A DNA stretch of 64,000 nucleotides from Streptomyces daqingensis (GCF_014645895.1 NZ_BMMP01000002.1:515713-579712), one strand, 5' to 3'; shown: positions 17,824 through 26,484, counted from the stretch's first letter. Translations and numbers: made by a program. Notes: generated from the sequence alone by a model not told the origin.

Positions 17824-18665
17824 GGTTTCCCGTGCCGCAGTGCGTGCTGGGCAGCGACGACGTCTGCGAGCCGCAGTCCCGCCACGGCCATGCTCCGGAC
17901 GCCTTCGTCGAGATCGGTTCCCTCACGAAGGTGCTGACGGGAACGGCGCTGGCCCGGCTGGCCGACGACCGCGTGCTGGGCTTGGACGATCCCGTGGAAC
18001 GCTGGGTCGGCGCTCCACGGGGCACCGGCATCACGCTGCGGCACCTGGTGGACCACACCTCCGGCCTGCCGCGCCTGCCTCCCGGCCCGCTGGACTCCGA
18101 CCCGTATCTGAACTTCACGGACGCCGCGCTGCGCGATCTGCTGACACGGCTGGATGAGGTCGCCGTCGCTCCGCCGGGCGGTGAGGAGGTGTACTCCAAC
18201 CTGGGTTACGCCGTACTCGGGGCGGTGCTGTCCGCAGCGGCGGGGCAGACGTTCGAGGACGTCGTCCGCACCCGCGTACTGGACCCGCTGGGTCTCGGCG
18301 ACGGCTTCGCCGTGACGCCCCCCGCCGGCCGGCGCCTCGTCCCCACCGGCCTGTTCGGGCGTCCGAGGAGGCTGTGGACGACGAACGGCGCCGTACTGCC
18401 GGCCGCCGGCATGTGGGCCACGCCCCGCGCTGTCGACTCCCTGGTGCAGCAGCTCGTCGTCGACCGTGCCCTGGGCGACCCGGCCGGCAGCTGGCAGCGC
18501 AGCGGCCGGCTGCTCTGGCACGACGGCGCGACGCTCAACTCCTCCGTTTTCGCGGGGGCGTTCACTGACGGGGGCCGTCTGGTCGTCCACCGCCTCCACG
18601 GATCTCCGGAGAGGACGAAGCGCGTCGCGGTGCGGTACCTGCGGGCGGCACGCGGGCAGCGGTAG
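17820..18665 (+). CDS. Serine hydrolase, beta-lactamase / penicillin-binding-protein-like
   Basis: 281 residues with class C beta-lactamase-fold motifs: SLTK with nucleophile Ser34 and Lys37, VDHTSGLPRLP, the YSN triad element in EEVYSNLGYAVLG (about 122-134), and WHDG near residue 240 in place of KTG/HTG. There is no signal peptide, unusual for an enzyme of this family acting on cell wall or peptides outside the cell; a cytoplasmic peptidase or esterase is possible. It is coupled to the upstream membrane protein by an ATGA overlap and ends the operon; a strong terminator begins in the stop codon. A role in processing or resistance to the peptide is conjecture. Confidence 0.75.
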   Translation: MRFPVPQCVLGSDDVCEPQSRHGHAPDAFVEIGSLTKVLTGTALARLADDRVLGLDDPVERWVGAPRGTGITLRHLVDHTSGLPRLPPGPLDSDPYLNFTDAALRDLLTRLDEVAVAPPGGEEVYSNLGYAVLGAVLSAAAGQTFEDVVRTRVLDPLGLGDGFAVTPPAGRRLVPTGLFGRPRRLWTTNGAVLPAAGMWATPRAVDSLVQQLVVDRALGDPAGSWQRSGRLLWHDGATLNSSVFAGAFTDGGRLVVHRLHGSPERTKRVAVRYLRAARGQR

Positions 18666-18716
18666 GGCCTGTGTCGCGGAGCTCAGCGGGTCCGCTGAGC
18701 TCCGCGACACAGGCCC
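18665..18716. terminator. Bidirectional terminator, 23-bp perfect stem
   Basis: Bases 18665-18687 pair perfectly with 18694-18716 around a 6-base loop. It begins on the last base of the serine hydrolase stop codon and ends 4 bases before the stop of the convergent permease gene, so it can serve both. Confidence 0.85.
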
Positions 18717-18720
18717 CGGG

Positions 18721-20172
18721 TCACCTTCCCGAAGCCGGGTCCGTCCGGTCCTCGCGGGCGGGTCCCTCCTCCGCGGGGCCGGCGCCGTCGTCGCCGCGGC
18801 GCGAGCTCCGCCAGTGGTGGAAGACCAGGTTGAGCAGGACCGCCGTCGCGCAGCCCGTGGAGATGCCCGAGTCGAGGATGATGCGGGCGCTGCCGGGCAG
18901 CACGTGGTAGAAGTCCGGCGCGGCGACCGGGACGAGCCCCACCGCGAGGGACACCGCGACGATCACGATGTTGTCGTCGTTGCCGAGGTCCGCCCTGGCC
19001 AGGGTGCGTATGCCGCTCGCCGCGACGGAGCCGAAGAGGACGACGCCCGCCCCGCCCAGCACCGGCTGCGGCACGGTGGCGATGAGGGCGGCCGCCACAG
19101 GGCAGAGCCCCAGCAGGATCAGGATGCCGCCGCCCGCCGCGACCACCCAGCGGCTGCGGATCTTCGTCATCGCGACGAGGCCGATGTTCTGGGCGAAGGC
19201 CGTGGCGAGGAAGCCGTTGAAGAAGGGGCTGACGAAGGAGCCCAGGGTGTCGGCGCGGAGTCCGGCCGCGATGGTCTTCTCGTCGGCCGGGCGCTCCACG
19301 ATCTCGCCCAGCGCCAGCATGTCGGCGGTGGACTCCGTCATCGAGACGAGCATGACGACGCACATCGAGACGATCGCGGCCACGGCGAACTGCGGCGCTC
19401 CGAAGTGGAACGGCGTGGGGAAGCCGACGAGTCCGGCGGACTTCAGCGCGCTGAAGTCCGTCAGCCCGACGGGTATCGCGATCAGCGTCCCCACGGCCAG
19501 GCCGATCAGTACGGCGATCTGCTTGACGAAGCCGCGCGTGAAGCGCCGCAGCAGCACCACGACGAGGAGCGTCACCCCCGCCATGGCGATGTTCTTCGCC
19601 GCGCCGAACGAGGGCTCCGCCGGGTCGCCGCCCTGCGCCCAGTTGAAGGCGACCGGCATGAGCGAGACGCCGATGAGGGTGATGACGGTGCCGGTGACCA
19701 CCGGCGGGAAGAAGCGCACGAGCTTGCCGAAGTACGGGGCGACGACGAAGCCCAGCGCCGCCGCCACCATGCAGGCGCCGAAGATGACCGGCAGCGCGTT
19801 CTCGGCTCCCTCGGACTTGTTGATGGCGAGCATCGGGGCGACGGAGGCGAACGTCACGCCGTTGACGAAGGGCAACCGGGCGCCGATCTTCCACACGCCG
19901 ACCGTCTGCAGCAGGGTCGCGACGCCTGCGAGGAAGAGGCTCGCGCCGGTGAGGAAGGTCAGTTCGGTGACGGAGAGGCCGACTGCCGCTCCGATGATGA
20001 GCGGGGGAGCCACCACGCCCGCGTACATGGCCGCGACGTGCTGCAGCCCGGTGGTGACGAGTCTGAGGGGCGGCAGCGTCTGGTCGACGGGGTGCCTGTC
20101 CTCTCGCGCCGGTGTGTGCGCGCTGTCCGGTTGCGTGCTGCTCCGGTCACTGGACCTGGGCTTCTCGGCCAC
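18721..20172 (-). CDS. NCS2-family xanthine/uric acid permease
   Basis: 483 residues with about 12-14 membrane helices. NCS2 landmarks are GLQHVAAMYAGVVAPPLIIG (about 42-61), the central VSMTESTADMLALGE (about 287-301, the substrate-site motif of the UraA/UacT/PucK group), and FLATAFAQNIGLVAMT. The family imports xanthine, urate or uracil with protons or sodium. Its position beside the deaminase and uricase operon favours xanthine or urate. GTG 20172 follows AGGAGG at seven bases. Both termini are hydrophilic. It is probably a separate transcript from the deaminase, since a hairpin lies between them. Confidence 0.9.
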   Translation of the reverse strand: MAEKPRSSDRSSTQPDSAHTPAREDRHPVDQTLPPLRLVTTGLQHVAAMYAGVVAPPLIIGAAVGLSVTELTFLTGASLFLAGVATLLQTVGVWKIGARLPFVNGVTFASVAPMLAINKSEGAENALPVIFGACMVAAALGFVVAPYFGKLVRFFPPVVTGTVITLIGVSLMPVAFNWAQGGDPAEPSFGAAKNIAMAGVTLLVVVLLRRFTRGFVKQIAVLIGLAVGTLIAIPVGLTDFSALKSAGLVGFPTPFHFGAPQFAVAAIVSMCVVMLVSMTESTADMLALGEIVERPADEKTIAAGLRADTLGSFVSPFFNGFLATAFAQNIGLVAMTKIRSRWVVAAGGGILILLGLCPVAAALIATVPQPVLGGAGVVLFGSVAASGIRTLARADLGNDDNIVIVAVSLAVGLVPVAAPDFYHVLPGSARIILDSGISTGCATAVLLNLVFHHWRSSRRGDDGAGPAEEGPAREDRTDPASGR

Positions 20173-20268
20173 GGCGGGGCCTCCTGGCGATCAGTCGATG
20201 CGGCCATCTGTCGATGAGGTCACGGTCATGCGGTTGTTCGCGTGCGCCGTACCGCCCGGGGTGCCGGA

Positions 20269-20311
20269 CCGTCCCGGGACGTGAGGGGGTTGGGCCACGT
20301 CCCGGGAACGG
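20269..20311 (-). terminator. Hairpin between deaminase and permease genes
   Basis: CCGTCCCGGGACGTG (20269-20283) and its complement with one bulged base (20296-20311) form a stable stem with a 12-base loop. It lies about 80 bases beyond the stop of the leftward deaminase gene and before the permease start. Confidence 0.6.
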
Positions 20312-20389
20312 CGGTGGTGTCGCTGGCCCGGCCGGGAGCCGTCCCTCCCGGCCGGAGTTCTTGTGGTGTCGTACCAGAGCGCGGCCGGT

Positions 20390-21784
20390 TCAGGCGCCGC
20401 CGGCCGCGATGTGGGACAGGCGGCGTGCCTGGTCACGGGCGTTGCGGGCCACGTCGTCCTCGTCGGCGTTGGTGAGCCGGCCGTCCTCGGCGACGGGGCG
20501 GCCGTTGACGAGGGAGAGCGTGACCGGTGCCGCCGCGCCGAGGACGAGCGCGGCGACGGGGTCGGCGATCGACGAGTGCCCGATGCCGTCCAGGCGCCAC
20601 AACACGAGGTCGGCGAGTTTGCCGGGCTCCAGGGAGCCGATCTCCGCCTCCCTGCCGAGGACCCGCGCACCGCCGTAGGTGCCCAGGCGCAGCGCCTGGC
20701 GTGCGGTGAGCGCCTTCTCCTTGCGGGGGCCGAGCCGGTTGAGCAGGAGTGCGTTGCGCAGTTCGGTGTGGAGTTCGCCGGACTCGTTGGAGGCCGTGCC
20801 GTCCACGCCGAGTCCGACGGGGAGGCCGGCCGCGAGCATGTCCGGGACCCGGGCGATGCCCGCGGCGAGCCGGGCGTTGGACGACGGGCAGTGGGCGACG
20901 CCCGTGCCGGTGCGTGCGAAGGCGGCGATGTCGGAGTCGTTCATGTGCACGCAGTGCGCCATCCAGACGTCGTCGCCCAGCCAGCCCACCGATTCGAGGT
21001 AGTCGGTGGGGCCCATGCCGAACCGCTCGTGGCAGAACTTCTCCTCCTCCACGGTCTCCGAGCCGTGCGTGTGCAGCCGTACGCCCTTGCGCCGGGCCAA
21101 CTCGGCGGCCTGGCGCAGCAGTTCCGTGGTGACGGAGAAGGGCGAGCAGGGGGCTACGCCGATGCGCAGCATGGAGTCGAACGAGGGGTCGTGGTAGGTG
21201 TCGACGGCCTCCTCGGTGGCGGCGAGCGCGCCGTCGGTGGTCTCCACCGCGAAGTCGGGCGGGAGCCCGCCGTCGGACTCCCCCAGGTCCATGGACCCGC
21301 GGGTCGGGTTGAAGCGGACGCCCAGTTCGCGTGCGGCGCGGATCTCGGCGCCGAGCAGGTCGCCCGCGCCGCGCGGGAAGACGTAGTGGTGGTCCATGGC
21401 GGTGGTGACGCCGCCGCGCGCCATCATGCCGAGCGAGCCGCGCGCGGCGGCGTAGACCATCTCCTCGTCGATGCGCGCCCAGGTGGGGTAGAGGGCGACG
21501 AGCCAGTCGAAGAGGTTGGCGTCCTGCGCCAGACCGCGGGTGAGCCACTGGTAGAAGTGGTGGTGGGTGTTGACGAGTCCCGGCGTGACGAGGTGTCCCG
21601 TCCCGTCGACGCGCCGCACGACACCCGTCAGACCCTCGGGCGCCGCTCCGGCGCCGACGGACTCGATCCGGTTCCCCGCGACGACCACGTGGCCCGCGGC
21701 GTGTTCGGTGTCGTGCGCGTCGACGGTTGCGACGGCGCAGTTCTCGATGACTACGCGCTCGGTCGTGCCTGCCGTGTCGGCCAT
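20390..21784 (-). CDS. Guanine/8-oxoguanine deaminase (amidohydrolase)
   Basis: 464 residues of the TIM-barrel metal-dependent hydrolases. Metal ligands are seen in NTHHHFYQWLTRGL (His-x-His, about 73-75), RLHTHGSE, MAHCVHMND and VGLGVDGTASNESG (Asp about 323). The insertion QWLTRGLAQDANLFDWLVALYP matches the 8-oxoguanine deaminase group (EC 3.5.4.32), which also accepts isocytosine; guanine deaminase activity would feed xanthine to the neighbouring pathway. ATG 21784 follows GAGG. It lies just downstream of the uricase genes on the same strand (155-base gap), with the permease next. Precise substrate preference cannot be read from sequence. Confidence 0.88.
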   Translation of the reverse strand: MADTAGTTERVVIENCAVATVDAHDTEHAAGHVVVAGNRIESVGAGAAPEGLTGVVRRVDGTGHLVTPGLVNTHHHFYQWLTRGLAQDANLFDWLVALYPTWARIDEEMVYAAARGSLGMMARGGVTTAMDHHYVFPRGAGDLLGAEIRAARELGVRFNPTRGSMDLGESDGGLPPDFAVETTDGALAATEEAVDTYHDPSFDSMLRIGVAPCSPFSVTTELLRQAAELARRKGVRLHTHGSETVEEEKFCHERFGMGPTDYLESVGWLGDDVWMAHCVHMNDSDIAAFARTGTGVAHCPSSNARLAAGIARVPDMLAAGLPVGLGVDGTASNESGELHTELRNALLLNRLGPRKEKALTARQALRLGTYGGARVLGREAEIGSLEPGKLADLVLWRLDGIGHSSIADPVAALVLGAAAPVTLSLVNGRPVAEDGRLTNADEDDVARNARDQARRLSHIAAGGA

Positions 21785-21939
21785 GTGTACGTCCTCGGAT
21801 GCGGGTCGCGTGACGATCGGGGTGGAGGGGCCGGGGGTGGGAGCGGCCCGGGGTCCGGGGTGGGAGGCGGATCGGGAGGTGGGCCCGTGCCGGGAGCCGG
21901 CCCGTGCGGGGGTGTGCGGGGCCGGCTCCCGTACGGGGC

Positions 21940-22863
21940 TCAGAGGTTGGTCATGTCCACCGGTATCCGCGCCTGGGCTCCGTCCCGCAGGACGGTCGCC
22001 TCGATGAGCCCGTACGGGCGGTCGGCGGCGAGGTAGACGGCTCCGTCGGCGGCCTCGTTCTCGATGCCGAAGACCTTCAGGTCCGCCTTGAAGTGGTGCT
22101 TGTTGGGCATGGAGAAGCGGATCTCGTCCAACTCGTCCCGCCCTTCGATGACTTGGGACCCCATCTCGTAGAGCGTCTGCTGCAGGGAGAGGGAGTAGGT
22201 CTCGGCGAAGGCCCGCAGCAGGAGCGTCCGGACGCCGGCGTAGCACTCGTCCCAGTCGGGCGGCGTGCCCTCGCCGTTCCAGTTGTGCCGCCACACGGCG
22301 CTGACCTCCGTGGCGAGGATGCGGTCGTAGTCCTCTTCGAGCGTCGTGTACCTGTCCTTGATGTATCCCCAGAACTCCGAGTCGGTGGAGTTGAGGACGG
22401 TCAGGCCCTTGAGCCCGCCGAGCACCTCGAGGCTTCCGCCGTCGCGGCTGTCGTAGGTGATCTGCGCGGTGCGGATCTCGCCTCCGTTGCGCACGAAGGA
22501 GTGCGGGGCGTCGCCGCCCGAGGTGGCGATGCGGTCCCACGCGTACTCCTCGATGCGGATACGCGCCGTGGTGATGGGTTCGGTGCTGTCCACGAAGTGC
22601 CGGGCCAGTGCGATGCCGAAGTCCTCGGCCGTCCGGATGCCGTGCTCCTTGGCGAAGGCGAAGACGGTGTTCTTCGTGGTGTCCGTCGGCAGGACGTGCG
22701 CGTTGGAGCCGGAGTAGTGCACCTCGTCCAGGTCGCCGCTGAGGGCGACGGAGACGTTGAGGTCCTTGATGTGGTGGGTCCCGCCGTCCCTGGTGATCTT
22801 GACGACGCGGTTCTCCGCCTTGCCGTACTGGTTCTGGCCGAGAACCGTGATCGGGCTTGCCAT
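21940..22863 (-). CDS. Urate oxidase (uricase)
   Basis: 307 residues, full length for the cofactor-free uricase (EC 1.7.3.3), which oxidises urate to 5-hydroxyisourate. The two T-fold halves are present: YGKAENRVVKITRD at the N-terminus, PTDTTKNTVFAFAKEHG (about 59-75, with the catalytic Thr and nearby Lys), the substrate-loop RNGGEIRTAQITYDSRDGG, and the second half FSMPNKHHFKADLKVFGI. The C-terminus is not a peroxisomal signal, as expected in bacteria. It is the third gene of the uraD-uraH-uricase operon, seven bases after uraH. No frameshift is seen. Confidence 0.96.
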   Translation of the reverse strand: MASPITVLGQNQYGKAENRVVKITRDGGTHHIKDLNVSVALSGDLDEVHYSGSNAHVLPTDTTKNTVFAFAKEHGIRTAEDFGIALARHFVDSTEPITTARIRIEEYAWDRIATSGGDAPHSFVRNGGEIRTAQITYDSRDGGSLEVLGGLKGLTVLNSTDSEFWGYIKDRYTTLEEDYDRILATEVSAVWRHNWNGEGTPPDWDECYAGVRTLLLRAFAETYSLSLQQTLYEMGSQVIEGRDELDEIRFSMPNKHHFKADLKVFGIENEAADGAVYLAADRPYGLIEATVLRDGAQARIPVDMTNL

Positions 22864-22870
22864 ATCGCTG

Positions 22871-23242
22871 TCAGCTCCCTCGGTATACGGAGTAGCCGAA
22901 CGGGTTGAGCAGCAGCGGCACGTGGTAGTGCTCGCCCGCGGCGACGGCGAAGACCACGGTCACCTCGGGGAAGAAGCTGTGCGGACCGCCGTCGCTCCCC
23001 TTGCTCCGCAGGTAGGGCTCCACCTCGAAGGTGAGCCGCGCGTGTGTGGCACCTCCGGGCAGCGCCGGAAGGTCCTTGCAGCGTCCGTCGCCGTCCGTAC
23101 GGGACGTGGCGTGCGCGCTCCACTCGGCGTCACGGCCCGTACGCACCGACAGCTCGACGGCGACGTCCGGGGCGGGACGGCCGGCGCTGGTGTCCAGGAT
23201 GTGCGTGGAGACCGAGGCCGCGGTCGTGTCTGCCTTGCTCAT
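22871..23242 (-). CDS. uraH: 5-hydroxyisourate hydrolase (transthyretin-like)
   Basis: 123 residues. THILDTSAGRPAPDVAVEL at the N-terminus and the C-terminal tetrapeptide YRGS in PFGYSVYRGS are the defining signatures of HIU hydrolases (EC 3.5.2.17), as opposed to transthyretin. Catalytic His and Arg positions (H in STHIL, R in TDGDGRCK, H in EHYHVPLLL) are visible. It takes the uricase product 5-hydroxyisourate to OHCU. The ATG overlaps the uraD stop (ATGA), and uricase follows immediately. Confidence 0.95.
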   Translation of the reverse strand: MSKADTTAASVSTHILDTSAGRPAPDVAVELSVRTGRDAEWSAHATSRTDGDGRCKDLPALPGGATHARLTFEVEPYLRSKGSDGGPHSFFPEVTVVFAVAAGEHYHVPLLLNPFGYSVYRGS

Positions 23243-23760
23243 GCTCGCTGGGGTTCCCTCTCCGCGAGTCCGCTCAGGCGGATCCTGTTGATCTTCGTCA
23301 GTTCGGTTCGTACGTTCTCGCGTTCCGCTTCCGGGGAGTTGGCCAGCCGCGCGCGGGCGGCGTCCCGCATCTGCTCCGCCGTCAGGCCCGTGGCGCATAT
23401 GAGGAAGACGTGCCCGAACTTCTCCTGGTAGGCGAGGTTCAGCTGGAGCATCTCCTCCTTCAGCTCCTCCGGCGCCCCTGCCATGCCCCGCTGCTCCCGT
23501 GCGGAGGCCGCGTCCCCGGGCTCGGGACGGCCGATCGGGGGATGGCCCGCCATCGCCTCCGCGAGGCCGCCGGTGTCGAGCGCGGCCGTCGCGTCGTCGC
23601 TCGCGGCGAGCAGATCCTCCGTGCCGGCGTACGGGCGGCGGGCGAGCACCGTCCCGATCCAGGAGCGCGCGGTGCAGACGGACCGGAGCGCGGCGCGGGC
23701 GTCGCTCTCGGTGGACGAGTTCAGCCAGGTCAGGCCTGGTGCTGCGGGGGAAGCTGTCAC
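23239..23760 (-). CDS. uraD: 2-oxo-4-hydroxy-4-carboxy-5-ureidoimidazoline decarboxylase
   Basis: 173 residues. OHCU decarboxylase (EC 4.1.1.97) makes S-allantoin. The catalytic His is in GHPPIGRPEP (about 72-81); the conserved LNLAYQEKFGHVFLICATG block (about 107-125) and the C-terminal ELTKINRIRL segment match the family. GTG 23760 follows GGAGG at seven bases. It is the first gene of the urate operon; a TCAACA-CTT-TGTTGA palindrome lies 77 bases upstream. Confidence 0.95.
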   Translation of the reverse strand: MTASPAAPGLTWLNSSTESDARAALRSVCTARSWIGTVLARRPYAGTEDLLAASDDATAALDTGGLAEAMAGHPPIGRPEPGDAASAREQRGMAGAPEELKEEMLQLNLAYQEKFGHVFLICATGLTAEQMRDAARARLANSPEAERENVRTELTKINRIRLSGLAEREPQRA

Positions 23761-23836
23761 TGAGGGACCTCCGGGGGCCTCCGAAGCGGTGCTGCTCTCC
23801 GGCTGGGAACAGCTAAGACCCCCGCGACGCCAGACG

Positions 23837-23851
23837 TCAACACTTTGTTGA
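23837..23851. promoter_or_regulatory. Palindrome TCAACA-CTT-TGTTGA before the urate operon
   Basis: Perfect 6-3-6 inverted repeat in the promoter region of uraD, with the same arms and spacing as the site at 4858-4872 before allB. It is probably an operator for a regulator shared by urate and allantoin breakdown. Confidence 0.6.
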
Positions 23852-23928
23852 AGTTTGCCGCCGCGAGAAGCTCCTACCGCACCGCTCGGGCCCGAAGGAC
23901 AACCCGTCCGCCCACAAGGCCAGGCCCG

Positions 23929-25434
23929 TCACCGCGTGAAGCGGAACGTCTGCTGGTACCGGCCTCCCGCCAGGCTGCGCAGCGCCGACTCCAGGCCGTT
24001 CTCGCGATCCCTCGTCTCCTGCTTCGCGGCCGAGGCGATCGTGCACTTCAGCACGCCGTCGCCGGCGCGCAGCGGGCGCGGGACCCGCACGTCCGCCCCT
24101 TCGGCCAGATGGGCCGTCAGGGCGAGCCCCCGCTCGTTCTTCTCCTTCACGAACGTGACCGACGCGACGTCCCGCCACGGCACCGTGAGGGTACGCGATC
24201 CGTGCCGCAGCGAGAGCCCGTCCGCAGCCACCCGCACCGTCCTGGCCCTCAGCAGCGGGAACGCGGCCTTCACCCCGTAGATCAGGTACAGCATGGTGGT
24301 GAGGAACGCGCACGTGGACGCCACCTTCATGACATCGGACACTCCCCCCGCCACGAGAAGCAGGACGTCGATCGCCGCGGCCCACGTCAGCGGCCCGCGC
24401 ACTCGGCGCCAGAACACTTTGGCACCCCACTCCCCGGCCGCGAACACACCGCCCCCCGGCGGCAGTTCACTCTCGGGCTCGAAGGCGGCCCCATGCGCGA
24501 TCAGCTCCTGCGGCCCGGTCTCCGCCTCGCCGTCGGCATTCGGTTCGCCCCGCCCCGCGCCGGTGGGCTCGACGTCCGGGAGGGCTCCGTGCGGGAAGGC
24601 ATCGTCCGGCGGCGGCTGCTGGCTCGCGAGACGCGTGACGAGTCCGTCGGCGGAGGGCCGGTCCTCAGGGGCCTTCCGCAGGCACTCCTCAGCCAACTCC
24701 CGCAAGCTGTGCGGGAGTCGGCTGAGGTCGGGCTCCTCGTACACGACCCGGAAGAGCAGCGCGTGCGAGGGCCCGTCACCGAAGGGGCCCGCGCCGGTGG
24801 CCGCGTACACGAGGAGGGCGCCCAGGGAGAAGACGTCGGCGGCGGGACCGGCGGCCTGCCCCAGCGCCTGCTCGGGGGCCATGAAACCGGGGGTGCCCAG
24901 GACGGTCCCCACCCGGGTCAGGTCGGTCGCCTCGGCGGTCTCCAGCGTCTCGAGGGCCTTGGAGATGCCGAAGTCGATGACCCGCGGGCCGTCGTCGAGG
25001 AGCAGGACGTTGGACGGCTTGAGGTCGCGGTGCACGAGGCCGCTCTTGTGGAAAGACGCGAGGGCCTCGGCCAGGCCGCCGCCGAGCCTGCGCACCTCCC
25101 ACTCTCCCAACGGGCCCTGGCGGGCGACGCGTTCGGAGAGCGAGACGCCGTCGACGTACTGGCTCGCGATCCACGGCACCCGGGCGTCGGGGTCCGCGTC
25201 GACGACCTGAGCGGCCCAGAAGCCGCCCGCCCGCATCGCGAGTTTCGCCTCGCGCCGGAAGCGGGCGCGGAACCCCGGGGAGGACGCCAGGTCCTCCCGT
25301 ACGAGCTTCACGGCGACCCGCCGCCCCGCCGGGGACTCACCGAGGAACACCCGGCCCATACCGCCCGAACCCAGGCGGTGCGTCAACCGGAACGGACCGA
25401 CGACTCGCGGGTCCCCGGCTTCCAACGGCTCCAT
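23929..25434 (-). CDS. Serine/threonine protein kinase, membrane-anchored
   Basis: 501 residues. The N-terminal Hanks-type kinase has the glycine loop LGSGGMGRV (21-29), Lys43, the catalytic loop HRDLKPSN (Asp137, Asn142), the DFG Asp154, and GTPGFMAPEQ. A Pro/Gly-rich linker follows (about 275-345), then two membrane helices (about 352-372 and 378-400) and a C-terminal PH-like beta domain (about 403-500; VRVAADGLSLRHGSRTLTVPWRDVASVTF). No PASTA repeats are present, so it is not a PknB cell-wall kinase. It sits alone between the urate and glyoxylate blocks; no substrate is suggested by neighbours. Confidence 0.9.
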   Translation of the reverse strand: MEPLEAGDPRVVGPFRLTHRLGSGGMGRVFLGESPAGRRVAVKLVREDLASSPGFRARFRREAKLAMRAGGFWAAQVVDADPDARVPWIASQYVDGVSLSERVARQGPLGEWEVRRLGGGLAEALASFHKSGLVHRDLKPSNVLLLDDGPRVIDFGISKALETLETAEATDLTRVGTVLGTPGFMAPEQALGQAAGPAADVFSLGALLVYAATGAGPFGDGPSHALLFRVVYEEPDLSRLPHSLRELAEECLRKAPEDRPSADGLVTRLASQQPPPDDAFPHGALPDVEPTGAGRGEPNADGEAETGPQELIAHGAAFEPESELPPGGGVFAAGEWGAKVFWRRVRGPLTWAAAIDVLLLVAGGVSDVMKVASTCAFLTTMLYLIYGVKAAFPLLRARTVRVAADGLSLRHGSRTLTVPWRDVASVTFVKEKNERGLALTAHLAEGADVRVPRPLRAGDGVLKCTIASAAKQETRDRENGLESALRSLAGGRYQQTFRFTR

Positions 25435-25603
25435 CAGTCCCCCAAATTGCTGCGGTCTCGCCCCGACGCGGTGCGCTCACCCTAGTGATGTCGTCCCGCG
25501 CCGACTCCGCGGTTCCGAAGATCCCCTGGAAGCGGAGGCCCGCCCACGCGCAGGCACGACGCCGCTCGGCGGGCCGCAGCGCGGCGCGGCATGTCAGGGC
25601 GCG

Positions 25604-25999
25604 TCATTCTTCGTCGCGGCGCTTCTCGGCGCGCTTCTCCTCCTGGGAGTTGATGTAGTTGTAGACGGTGAACCGGCTGACGCCGAGGGCGCCGGCCACG
25701 GTCTCCACGCCATGCCGTACGGAGAACGCGCCGCGGGTCTCCAGCAGGCGCACCACCGACTGCTTCGCCTTGCGGTCGAGCTGGGCCAGCGGCATGCCGT
25801 GGCGGCGCTCCAGCTCGGCCAGGATGTGGTCGAGGGAGTCCGAGAGGTGCGGCAGCCGGACGGCGAGGACGTCCCGCCCCTCCCAGGCGAGCACCACGTC
25901 GTCGCCCTGCGCCTCCTCGGGGGCGATCATCTCGCCGCCCATCGCGTCCACGAGGGGTTTGACCGCGGCGGCGAACCTGTCCTGCTCGCTGCCGCTCAC
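25604..25999 (-). CDS. Helix-turn-helix regulator with HTH_22-type C-terminus
   Basis: 131 residues. The C-terminal 50 residues (RLLETRGAFSVRHGVETVAGALGVSRFTVYNYIN) match the HTH_22 domain of YheO/DauR-like regulators. The N-terminal half is a short alpha/beta segment in place of a full PAS-like YheO domain. It could regulate the divergent hyi-glxR-gcl operon. The start GTG 25999 overlaps the stop of the upstream gene (GTGA), so the two are coupled and transcribed away from the AllR-type sites at 26.46 kb. Confidence 0.75.
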   Translation of the reverse strand: MSGSEQDRFAAAVKPLVDAMGGEMIAPEEAQGDDVVLAWEGRDVLAVRLPHLSDSLDHILAELERRHGMPLAQLDRKAKQSVVRLLETRGAFSVRHGVETVAGALGVSRFTVYNYINSQEEKRAEKRRDEE

Positions 26000-26313
26000 G
26001 CGCTGCCCCGGGGGCGCTCGGAGGGGGTGCCGCCGGAGGGGCTCCCGCCGGACGGGCCGGCGCCGCTCGCGCCGTCGTCGACGACGTTGACCTGCAGCGA
26101 GATACGCGTGGCCCCGGCCTCCAGGGACTCGCGGAGCAGGGAGTCGACCACGCTCAGCACCTGCTCGGCCGCCCCTTCGGCGGTGTTGCCGAACGGGCCG
26201 ACGTCCACCGAATCGAGCTGCGCCGCCTGCACGACCTGGCGGGCCACCAGCGCGTGGTCCGGGGCCTCGTCCAGATCGAAGGGCTCGGTCGTGAACTCAA
26301 CTCGCAATCGCAC
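25996..26313 (-). CDS. Small conserved protein, possibly MTH1187/thiamine-binding-like
   Basis: 105 residues. The N-terminal 80 residues form an alternating alpha/beta domain (MRLRVEFTTEPFDLDEAP, then VDVGPFGNTAEGAAEQVLSVVDSLLRESLEAGATRISLQVNVV) reminiscent of the small ferredoxin-like thiamine-binding proteins. If so, a link to the thiamine-diphosphate enzyme Gcl encoded divergently would be sensible. The C-terminal 25 residues are Gly/Ser/Pro-rich. The family assignment is by general pattern only. It is the first gene of the leftward pair, sharing the divergent promoter with hyi. Confidence 0.5.
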   Translation of the reverse strand: MRLRVEFTTEPFDLDEAPDHALVARQVVQAAQLDSVDVGPFGNTAEGAAEQVLSVVDSLLRESLEAGATRISLQVNVVDDGASGAGPSGGSPSGGTPSERPRGSA

Positions 26314-26463
26314 ACGGCCAACCTACGCGAACCCGCCGCATCCCAGCCATCGGAAGGCGGAGGCCGGGCACGCGGAGCGGCCGGACGGGCGCGCTCGGGC
26401 ACGCACGGAGCGGCACAGAGCCAGCACAGACCCCTTGACAGCTTCCGGGATGCGAGAGCAGTC

Positions 26464-26478
26464 TTCCATAAAGTAGAA
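26464..26478. promoter_or_regulatory. Putative AllR half-conserved operator TTCCATAAAGTAGAA
   Basis: TTCC-N7-AGAA, the weaker of two adjacent sites before hyi. Its centre is 21 bases (two helical turns) from the centre of the next site, so two regulator molecules could bind on one face of the DNA. Confidence 0.5.
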
Positions 26479-26484
26479 ACACGC

